A stretch of DNA of 64,000 nucleotides from CAZYQW01 sp964649825 (GTDB lineage Bacteria > Planctomycetota > B15-G4 > JADJEK01), in the NCBI GenBank assembly GCA_964649825.1, contig CAZYQW010000137.1, forward strand, positions 1-64,000, read 5' to 3'. Positions 26,084-34,755 of the stretch are shown in pieces. Position numbers and translations under genes: made by a program. The notes beneath the pieces are model-generated. The model was not told the DNA's origin and made no database searches. It worked only from the letters and a program-made list of their open reading frames with translations. How positions within the stretch are numbered: position 1 is the stretch's first letter; each line of letters opens with the position of its first letter.

Positions 26084-26601
26084 CGTCCGTCACCTCCGAC
26101 GCGGAGCGCGGGCACGTCGAGCGACGGCTCGGCCCCAGAGTAGACGACCGGAAGGTTCGGTCCGAGGTCGACGTCGCCGAACACGATCGTCTCCTCGCGG
26201 ACCTGTCGCTCGAGCGGGCCGCCTCCATCGGCCGGGAACACCACCTCGGCGCGCAGCGTGACGCGGGCCGGTCCCGGCAGGCGGACGCGCGTGCGTCCCT
26301 CGCGGCGATCGCCGCGAGCGAGCTTCAGCCCCGAGGCCGGGGCATGGGAGACGACCCGGCCGCCGTCTCTGAGCTCGATCGTCGTCACGACGTCCGCCGC
26401 GTCGATCCGCGCCTCGACGCGGTAATCGATCGTGACGACGCCGCCGCGCTCGGCGGTCGCGATCACGTCGATCGCGACCGGAGCGTGCGGCTTGCAGCCG
26501 TTCTCGTGGCTCGGGAACAAGACCGAAGCGGGACGTTCGGGAATCGGGCCGACCACGGCCACGACGAGAACCGTCCCGACGATGAGAAGGGGGATTCGCA
26601 T
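26080..26601 (-). CDS. Small membrane-anchored or secreted protein of unknown function
   Basis: ATG 26601 gives 173 residues beginning MRIPLLIVGTVLVVAVVG, a signal or single membrane helix; a longer frame from 26679 adds a charged, unlikely leader. The rest has beta-strand alternation (VVTIDYRVEARIDAADVVTTIEL, ARVTLRAEVVFPAD) like a small Ig-like domain. No motif is recognised. It is translationally coupled to the metalloprotease-like gene through an ATGA overlap, so the two probably act together, for example as a partner or inhibitor. Confidence 0.7.
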   Translation of the reverse strand: MRIPLLIVGTVLVVAVVGPIPERPASVLFPSHENGCKPHAPVAIDVIATAERGGVVTIDYRVEARIDAADVVTTIELRDGGRVVSHAPASGLKLARGDRREGRTRVRLPGPARVTLRAEVVFPADGGGPLERQVREETIVFGDVDLGPNLPVVYSGAEPSLDVPALRVGGDGR

Positions 26602-26714
26602 GAAGGACCTCAGGGGAGAGCGCAGCGTTTGTTTGGGCTTCGAGTCCATCGAGAACGATAGCACAGGACCGCTTGCCACGCCCCGGTCCGGGCGTCCACA
26701 AGAGCGGGGACGAA

Positions 26715-26743
26715 GAGTTCTCCAGAGTGATACCGCGTGGAAC
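26715..26743 (+). repeat. REP-like repeat core, copy a
   Basis: The 29-bp core contains TCCAGAGTGATACCGCGTGG and can fold as an imperfect hairpin (GTTCtCCA with TGGAAC). It is preceded by GCGGGGACGAA as in the other copies. Confidence 0.85.
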
Positions 26744-26900
26744 GGTGTCGGGCGGGCATCGTGTTCGGACGACGATGGGTGATGGGGTGACGGTACTTGC
26801 TCTTAAGAAAGGGGGGGACCTTGGCGCGCGAAGAGTCTGGGCGTCGATTCCTGACGACGCGGACAGGAGGAGCGACGTGGTACGCGGGAGCGGGGACGAA

Positions 26901-26929
26901 GATCTCTCCAGAGTGATACCGCGTGGAAC
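26901..26929 (+). repeat. REP-like repeat core, copy b
   Basis: This copy of the 29-bp core differs from copy a at the left end (GATCTCTCCA instead of GAGTTCTCCA) and lies 110 bases before the RAYT start. Confidence 0.85.
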
Positions 26930-27038
26930 GGTGTCGCGCGGTCGCGGGCCGCGCGGCGCGCGGCGCGATGCCAGGAAAGTCGAGGTTGTTCGACGCGGCG
27001 ACTTGACCTTGGTTCGACCTGGACTAATAGACGCCCTA

Positions 27039-27707
27039 ATGCTGAACCGACCCTCGACGACCATGCGCAAGCGACCGGGGCCCAAGCCGAAGCGAGGGTC
27101 GGGGGTGTCGCATCACGCGCGGGAGGCGATCGACGGGCGGACTGTCCACGTGACGGTGAAGCTGAGGGAGGGATTGCCGAAGCTGCGGAACAAGCGGGCG
27201 TATCGCACGCTGCGCGAGGCGTTCGTGGCGGGCTGCAATCGCTTCGGCTTTCGGTTGTGCCACTACACGGTGCAGAACAACCACCTCCACCTCATCGTCG
27301 AAGGTGACGACCGCCGCGCGGTGTCTCGTGGTCTGCAGGGTCTGCTGATCCGCGTCGCCAAGGGCCTGAACCGACTGTGGGGCCGACGCGGCCGCGTGTT
27401 CCGCGACCGCTACCACGACCGGGTACTCAAGACGGCCAAGGACGTCCGCCGCGTCCTCGCCTGCGTCCTCAACAACGCCCGCCGCCATCGCGTCAAGCTC
27501 CCCTGGCCCGTCGATCTCTTCTCGTCGGCCCCCTGGTTCAACGGCTGGTCCAACGGCCACCGCTACACCGACCTCGTCCCCGACGTCCCCCGCCCCGTCA
27601 CCGACACCCGCGTCTTCGACCTCCTGCTCGGCTGGCGCCGCTTCCACCTCATCGATCCATCCGAGATCCCGGGCCCGACCATCTCCCCCGAAGGCTTCCC
27701 CCCCTGA
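27039..27707 (+). CDS. REP-associated tyrosine transposase (RAYT, Y1/HUH family), copy 1
   Basis: The 222-residue protein has the IS200-like Y1 transposase pattern: CHYTVQNNHLHLIVEG with the HxH metal-binding pair. GRVFRDRYHDRVLKTAKDVRRVLACVLNNARRH contains the candidate nucleophilic Tyr region. RAYTs nick and join single-stranded REP hairpins and are usually single-copy, domesticated genes. A second copy at 57623-58291 differs at only six residues. ATG 27039 gives equal length in both copies; ATG 27063 (MRKRPGPKPKRG) is an equally good start. The gene is flanked by REP-like repeats in inverted orientation. Confidence 0.92.
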   Translation: MLNRPSTTMRKRPGPKPKRGSGVSHHAREAIDGRTVHVTVKLREGLPKLRNKRAYRTLREAFVAGCNRFGFRLCHYTVQNNHLHLIVEGDDRRAVSRGLQGLLIRVAKGLNRLWGRRGRVFRDRYHDRVLKTAKDVRRVLACVLNNARRHRVKLPWPVDLFSSAPWFNGWSNGHRYTDLVPDVPRPVTDTRVFDLLLGWRRFHLIDPSEIPGPTISPEGFPP

Positions 27708-27761
27708 CCCTCTGTCCGGCCCCTCCCCGTCCCCGTCCCCGGTCCCCGGTCCCCGGTCCCC

Positions 27762-27790
27762 GTTCCACGCGGTATCACTCTGTAGAGCTC
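27762..27790 (-). repeat. REP-like repeat core, copy c
   Basis: Reverse-oriented copy of the core 54 bases after the RAYT stop, with changes TCTGTAGAGCTC for TCTGGAGAACTC. It is preceded by tandem GGTCCCC units at about 27741-27761. Confidence 0.8.
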
Positions 27791-28106
27791 TTCGTCCCCG
27801 CTCCCGCGTAGGAATCGACGCCCAGACTCGTGGCCGCGGCCACGCGGCACCGGCTCGACCCACCACCACCGTCGAATTCGCGCATCAAGTTCCTCCCCCT
27901 TCCTCCGAGCAAGTCCCGTCACCCCCAATCACCCATCCTCGGCCCAACGCGACGACCTCCCGCAAGCGTCCGTGAGGAAGAGCCTGTCCGCGGCGTCCCG
28001 ACGGGCCGCGATGCGCGCCGCCGTCGCTCGACGCGATCGTCGACGAACGCCGGGGTGGACGCGAGCCGGATGCGGTCGTCCCACGGGTCGGGATCGGTGC
28101 GGGGGG

Positions 28107-28123
28107 CGCCGGGCAACCCGGCG
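28107..28123 (-). terminator. Short hairpin directly after the sigma-fusion gene
   Basis: CGCCGGG (28107-28113) pairs with CCCGGCG (28117-28123) across a CAA loop, three bases beyond the stop at 28127. It may be a terminator but lacks a T-run. Confidence 0.4.
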
Positions 28124-28126
28124 TCG

Positions 28127-30085
28127 CTACCGCGAGCGATGTCCGGGGACGACGTCGGTCTGTCCCGCGGGACGCAACACGACGCGCACGGGCCCGGCCG
28201 GCGTACGGAGAGCGAAGGACGCCTCGCCGATTCCGTGCGCGGCGACGTGGATCGACGACGTCCCCGCCGGCACCGCGCTCACGACGAACGTGCCGGGGGC
28301 GGTTTGGCGTCCGGCCAGGAACGCGGCGCCCGGAAGCGGCGCGGCGGGGCGCGGGAAGAGCCCGTCCTCCGCCTGGCGCTCTCGGTCGATCGGCGGCGCC
28401 GGCTCCGTGCTCACGTCGACCGACGTCGACGTGGTGAAGTCTTCGAAGGCGACCTCGATCGGGAGCCCGATCTCGCAGTACGCGAACGACCTCTCGTTCG
28501 CGTCGTCGCGGAACTCGAACGACAACCACCCGGCGTCGTCTCCGTCTCCTCCCGGCGTCATCACGTCGAGCGGCCGACCCTCGGCGTCGGACACGACGAA
28601 CGTTTGCTCGGACGCCGGTGCGAGCGTCAGCGGGACCTCGCGGTGGCCGCCGCTTGGAAGGTCGACGCGCGCGTACGGCGCGTGCGGCGCGAGCCGCGAG
28701 ACCGCTCGCACCCAGTAGGTCCCGCCCGGGAGCCCGTCGAACTGGAACCGGTCCCCGGCGGTGGCGACGACGCGACGAAGCCCGGCCGGCGTCGTGATCG
28801 GGCCGGCCGGGCTCGTCGCGTCGTCGTCGAGCCCGGCCGCCTCCTCGTTCAGCTCGTGAGCTTCGCTCGGAGCGAGCCGCTCCGGATCGACGTCGGGGCC
28901 GCCGCGGACGTTGCCGCGAAGCTCGACGACGATCGGACACGCGCGGAGCGCCGCCGACGCGTCGACGTAGCCGGCCACCAGGCCCGAGCCAAGGCGCATC
29001 GGGATCCGGCCCAGGTCGTGATGGCGGTCCGCCGCGACGTCGACGATTCCCACGCGGACGTCGTCGTACCCGGGCGCACAAAGCGAGATCTCGTACGACG
29101 CGGCCGAGAGCCGCTCCCGGACCCGGGACGTGACGCGCGACTCGGCGAAACGGTCGGCCGCGAGGAACCGCAGCGTGGCGTCGTCGATCGGGTCTCCCGT
29201 CTCGGCGTCGACGACCTCGAGCACGACCGTCCCGATCCCGCGCGGCCGCGCGGCCGACGCGTCGCTCGCGCCGACGTCCTCGACGGCGGCGGACGCCAGT
29301 GTTCGTTGCGCGCCGACGTCCGGCGGGGGTTCGGTCGCCGGGGTCGGGTCGATCGCGGCGGCCCCGAGCCGCGCCGGCCTCGCCGGCGTTCCGTCGTCCG
29401 AGCGGTCGCCGTCGCCGTCGCTTCCGGTCGCGAGCCAGATGGAGCCCGTGACGAGCGCGACGCACGCTGCCGCGACGACGACCTTCAGCGAGCCGGCCGT
29501 CGTGGTCGTGGTCGTGGTCGGGGTCGTGGTCGTCGTGGTCCTCGCGGACGAAGGGATCGACGCCACGAGCACGAGCCCGGCCATCCAACCATCCCGCCCG
29601 CCGAACGTGCCGTCGAGCGACGCGCGGACCTCGCGGATCCCGCGGCTGAGCCGCGCCCGAATCGCACCATGGGTCGTCCCGAGGCGCGCGGCGATCTCGC
29701 GCGTCGTGAGACCCTCGTGGTAGCGCAGGAGGATCGTCTCGCGATACGGCTCGCGCAGCGCGGTCACCGCGCAGACGACCTCCTGCTCCAGCTCGATCCG
29801 CTCGACCAGCTCCTGGGGCGAGGGGACCGGATCGCGCGGCCCCGCCGCCATCTCCCGCGCCCGCCGCCGCCCCTCGCCGCGGAACCACTTGCCGCTGACG
29901 CGCTTCACCGTCGAGCGCAGCCACGCCGTCGGTCGCTCGGATCGAGGCGGACGCTCGATCGCCGCGAGCCACGTCTCCTGCTCGACGTCGTCGCGCTGGT
30001 GATCGTCGGCGATCAGGTGGCGCGCGACGGCGCGGACGAAGTCGCGGTGGCGCAGCAGCGAGGTCGGGGTGGAGGGCGTGCTCAT
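28127..30085 (-). CDS. ECF-type sigma factor fused to a TM segment and carboxypeptidase-regulatory-like domains
   Basis: The 652-residue protein starts at ATG 30085. Residues 10-70 are sigma region 2 (HQRDDVEQETWLAAI is the DxxQETFLxA motif) and 103-157 are sigma region 4 (ALREPYRETILLRYHEG, TTREIAARLGTTHGAIRARLSRG). A hydrophobic stretch (168-180), a Thr-rich linker (183-197) and a transmembrane helix (about 200-218) follow. The remaining 430 residues are beta-sandwich units (VVLEVVDAETGDPIDDATL, GGTYWVRAVSR) like carboxypeptidase-regulatory domains, presumably outside the cytoplasm. Sigma factors fused to membrane or sensory parts are known in Planctomycetes. Release of the sigma part by proteolysis is an inference. 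Confidence 0.88.
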   Translation of the reverse strand: MSTPSTPTSLLRHRDFVRAVARHLIADDHQRDDVEQETWLAAIERPPRSERPTAWLRSTVKRVSGKWFRGEGRRRAREMAAGPRDPVPSPQELVERIELEQEVVCAVTALREPYRETILLRYHEGLTTREIAARLGTTHGAIRARLSRGIREVRASLDGTFGGRDGWMAGLVLVASIPSSARTTTTTTPTTTTTTTAGSLKVVVAAACVALVTGSIWLATGSDGDGDRSDDGTPARPARLGAAAIDPTPATEPPPDVGAQRTLASAAVEDVGASDASAARPRGIGTVVLEVVDAETGDPIDDATLRFLAADRFAESRVTSRVRERLSAASYEISLCAPGYDDVRVGIVDVAADRHHDLGRIPMRLGSGLVAGYVDASAALRACPIVVELRGNVRGGPDVDPERLAPSEAHELNEEAAGLDDDATSPAGPITTPAGLRRVVATAGDRFQFDGLPGGTYWVRAVSRLAPHAPYARVDLPSGGHREVPLTLAPASEQTFVVSDAEGRPLDVMTPGGDGDDAGWLSFEFRDDANERSFAYCEIGLPIEVAFEDFTTSTSVDVSTEPAPPIDRERQAEDGLFPRPAAPLPGAAFLAGRQTAPGTFVVSAVPAGTSSIHVAAHGIGEASFALRTPAGPVRVVLRPAGQTDVVPGHRSR

Positions 30086-30186
30086 CGTTCTGCGGCTCCC
30101 GAGGAGGGTACGGACGACGCTCCTGGTACCCGCCGGCGGAGATCTGCAACGCGATTCTGCCAGATTGCGCGCGGGAGGCGCCCCGG

Positions 30187-31263
30187 CTACCGGGACGGCC
30201 GCCAGGCCAGGCTCGTGCCGAACCGGCCCGAGGTCACGAGCGGCACGCTCAGGCGACCCTCGTCGACGTCGACGAGGAAGACGCCGCCGCTCCCTTCCAT
30301 CGCCGGCTCGCGGAGGTCGAACGCGATCCGGCCGCCCGACGCCGACCATGCGAACCGCGTCACGGTGCGGCCCGAGAAGAGCTCGAGGTCGGCGAGCCGC
30401 GCGTTTCCCTCGTCGTCGAGGAGTGGGGACTCGTCACCCGTCGCGAGATCGACGCGCGCGAGGCGGGCGCGCCGGCCGCCGATCGCCTCCGCGCGCAGGA
30501 TGACGGCGGTCTCCCCGTCCGGCGAGATCCCGAGCAGCCGTTCCCCGAGGCCGCTCGTCACCGGCACCGTCGCGCCGTCGAAGCGGCGCACCTTGCGCAC
30601 GTGACCAATCCCCTCGCCGCCCGTCGTCGTCGCGGTCTCCGTGAAGAAGATCCAGACCCCGTCCCGCGACCACTCGAGCGCGGCGGCCGGCATCGCGAAC
30701 GAGCCGAGGCCGGCGAGGCAGCGTTCGTCCCCGGTCGCGACGTCGAGGCACCCGACCTCGGCCGGATGGATGTCGGTGCGGTAGTAGGCGAGGTGGCGGC
30801 CGTCCGGCGACCAGATGGGTCGGGCGCCGCGGGCGAGGCGACGCAGGTCGGAACCGTCCGGGCGCACCACGAACACACCGCTCGCGCCGCTCGTGAGGGC
30901 GGTGAAGGCGATCCACGCGCCGTCGGGCGACCAGGCCGGCGTCGACGTGCTGAACCCCTCGACGATAGGCCGTGCCACGCCGTCGGCGATCGCCATCGTG
31001 TGGAGCGCGAACCCGGAGCGGATGTCGCCGCAGAACGCGAGCGCCGCTCCGTCGGGCGACCAGCACGGGGTCATCACGCCGACGCCCAGCGGGGTCAGTT
31101 CCTTCGTCGACCCGGTCCCGTCGTCCACGAGCAGCGCGCGCGGGACCATCCGTGGCCCCACCGAGGTCGCCGTCGTGTAGACGAGCTCTTCGGCGACGCC
31201 CCGATCGGCGGCAACCGCCCACAGCAGCAGCCCCAAGATCAGCATCGTCGCGCGCGTCGGCAT
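30187..31263 (-). CDS. TolB-like WD40/PD40 beta-propeller protein, exported
   Basis: The 358-residue product has a signal peptide (LILGLLLWAVAADRGVA) and repeated PD40 motifs: TPCWSPDGAALAF, TPAWSPDGAWIAFTA, RPIWSPDGRHLAYY, EWSRDGVWIFF, GISPDGETAVI. These are blades of a six-bladed TolB-type propeller. No peptidase domain follows, so it is a binding or scaffold protein in the periplasm rather than a prolyl oligopeptidase. ATG 31263 and ATG 31245 are both possible starts. It is divergent from the SLC1 transporter. Confidence 0.85.
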   Translation of the reverse strand: MPTRATMLILGLLLWAVAADRGVAEELVYTTATSVGPRMVPRALLVDDGTGSTKELTPLGVGVMTPCWSPDGAALAFCGDIRSGFALHTMAIADGVARPIVEGFSTSTPAWSPDGAWIAFTALTSGASGVFVVRPDGSDLRRLARGARPIWSPDGRHLAYYRTDIHPAEVGCLDVATGDERCLAGLGSFAMPAAALEWSRDGVWIFFTETATTTGGEGIGHVRKVRRFDGATVPVTSGLGERLLGISPDGETAVILRAEAIGGRRARLARVDLATGDESPLLDDEGNARLADLELFSGRTVTRFAWSASGGRIAFDLREPAMEGSGGVFLVDVDEGRLSVPLVTSGRFGTSLAWRPSR

Positions 31264-31544
31264 CGTTCCGGCCCTCTCATCGACTGCCCGCCTGAGACGG
31301 GCCGCGCGCGCCGGACTTCCGTCGGATCCGGAAAGATCGATCTCCTCGCCCTCGAGCGCCGGGGTGCACTTTCGTCGAGGAGTGCGGCCTTCACGAACGG
31401 CTCGGTACGATCCGCTCTTCCGGAGGCGCGCATGCGACGTGAGAAGACCATCGGTCGGCCGTGGGCGGGAAATCCGCACGCATGGTTGGAGCCGGGGGCT
31501 TCAGGAAACAGCGCCGCAAGGCCGCCGCGCCTGAGGTCGACCCC

Positions 31545-33080
<1,536 letters not shown>

Positions 33081-33100
33081 CGCTCGAGGACCCCGCGTCG

Positions 33101-34683
33101 ATGCTGCTCCCGTTCCTCATGACCCTTGCCGTCGCGATCGCGCCGACCATGGACGACGCCGCGATCGCGCTCCGTCGCGACGGCGAGACCGTCATCGACC
33201 GGCTCCTCGCGGTGAAGGACGTCGTCGAGTCGGGCCGCACCGCGATCGTGCGGGACGCGATCGCGTCCGACCTCGTGCTCGGGACGTTCGTGGAGCCTTC
33301 GGCCGGCGCGACGATTCACGGGCTCGACGACGCGCCGCGGACGTGGGAGGCGGTCGCGGCGGACGACCAGGGCCGTTTCGCGCCCGGCGCGTTCGCGAGC
33401 GGCTACGGCTACGCGCGGATCGAGTCGGACGCGGAGCGCGTCATGATGCTCGAGGCGCGCGGGCATCGCTTCTGCTTCTGGAACGGCGAGCCGCGCGGGG
33501 GCGACATCTACGACCTCGGTCTCTCGTCGCTGCCGGTGCTCGTGCGGGAGGGGACGAATCACGTCCTCTTCCGCGCGGGTCGCGGGCGATTCCGGGCGCG
33601 GCTCGTGCCACCGCCGGCCGCGGTGTACGCGGACGCGCGTGACGCCACGCTGCCCGAGTGGTGGCGCGGCGCCGAGGGCGGCATCGTCCACGCCGGGATC
33701 CGCGTGACGAACGCATCGACGTCGACGGAGGCGATCACGGTCCATGCGAACCGGCCCGACGGGTCGCCGCTCGGCGAGACGTCGACGATGGTCCGCGCGC
33801 TCGAGCCGAGCCGCGTCGAGGTGACGATCGATGCCGATCCGACCCCGCCGCGCGTCGTCGTCGCGACCGAGAACGTGCGGGAGCTCGTCCTGGACCTCGA
33901 TCCGCTCCCGACCGGCGAGGACGCCACGATCGTGGTCGATGGCCAGCCGTTCCGTGCGTCGGAGCGGCTGGGCGTGGCGCCGGTTCGGTTCTCGCGCCGT
34001 GACGATCGCGCCCACGACGCGGAAGCGAAGTGGCGGGTCGCCGGCACGGAGCGGCCCGAACGGGGCCCCGAGAAGTCCGCGGCGCGCTCCGGCCCGTTCA
34101 AGGCCGCGTTCCGCAACCGCATGATCTTCGTCTACGGCACCCAGGGCACTCCGGCCGAGTGCGCGTGGTCCTACGCCAAGGCGCGCTTCGACGCCGAGAC
34201 GCCTACCGCGCGAACGGGGCCGTCGAGCTCGTGTCCGACGACCTCTTCCACGCCGACCCCTTCGATTCCGAGGCGCCGCCGCGGAACGTGATCCTCTACG
34301 GCAACGAGGACACGAACGCGGCGTTCGGGCGGGTGCTCGGCGGCGCGGCCGCAGGCCCCGCGATCCGCGTTCGGCGAGGGCGCGTGGAGATCGGCCCGCG
34401 CGCCCTCGAGGGAGACGACCTCGCTTGCCTGTTCATCGCGCCGCGCCGGGGGAGCCGCACCGCGAGCGTCGGCATGGTCGGTGGGACCGGAGTGGCCGGC
34501 CTGCGGGCGACCGAGCTCTCGCCGTACTTCGTCTCCGGCACCGGCTACCCGGATTGGATCGTCTACGGCGCGGACATGCTCCGACGGGGCGGCGCGGCGA
34601 TTCGTGGGGCGGGTTTCTTCGCGCACGACTGGACGCTCGGCGAGAGCGCATGGGCCGCCGCGATCGGCGCGGACGAACGCTGA
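33101..34683 (+). pseudogene. Conserved secreted protein interrupted by a frameshift near 34202
   Basis: ATG 33101 opens a frame with a signal-like start (MLLPFLMTLAVAIA) that reads well to ..IFVYGTQGTPAECAWSYAKARFDAET, then loses coding character. The adjacent frame continues at once with YRANGAVELVSDDLF and NVILYGNEDTNAAF, and runs to the TGA at 34683 (C-terminal GDDLACLF, MVGGTGVAGLR, SPYFVSGTGYPDW). The join lies at about 34202-34203 and needs one added base, so the sequence has a one-base deletion or a sequencing error. Rejoined, the product would be about 527 residues. The C-terminal style resembles proteins annotated as prolyl-oligopeptidase-associated in Planctomycetes; I do not assign a function. 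Confidence 0.75.
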
Positions 34684-34755
34684 CGAACGCCGACGTGGTT
34701 CCGACCCGGGAGTCGTCCGGCCGGCAAGTGGTCCTCGTCGCTCGACGGGATCGCG

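Larger units (their letters stand above)
26690..27945 (+). mobile_element. RAYT block 1 with REP-like repeats
   Basis: A RAYT transposase gene (27039-27707) is bracketed by two upstream plus-orientation and one downstream minus-orientation copy of a conserved repeat (cores at 26715-26743, 26901-26929 and 27762-27790). The same arrangement, inverted, is at 57375-58745. Inner flanks (CTGGGCGTCGATTCCTGACG, GACTTGCTCTTAGGAAGGGG-type words) are shared too. Outer limits are approximate. Confidence 0.75.

Noticed and set aside
29500..29545. GTGGTC repeat as a regulatory repeat
   Set aside because: It encodes the Thr-rich linker of the sigma fusion, so the repeat follows from codon composition.
30187..31263. 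Prolyl oligopeptidase / DPP IV-type peptidase
   Set aside because: Only the PD40 propeller is present; there is no GxSxG hydrolase domain.
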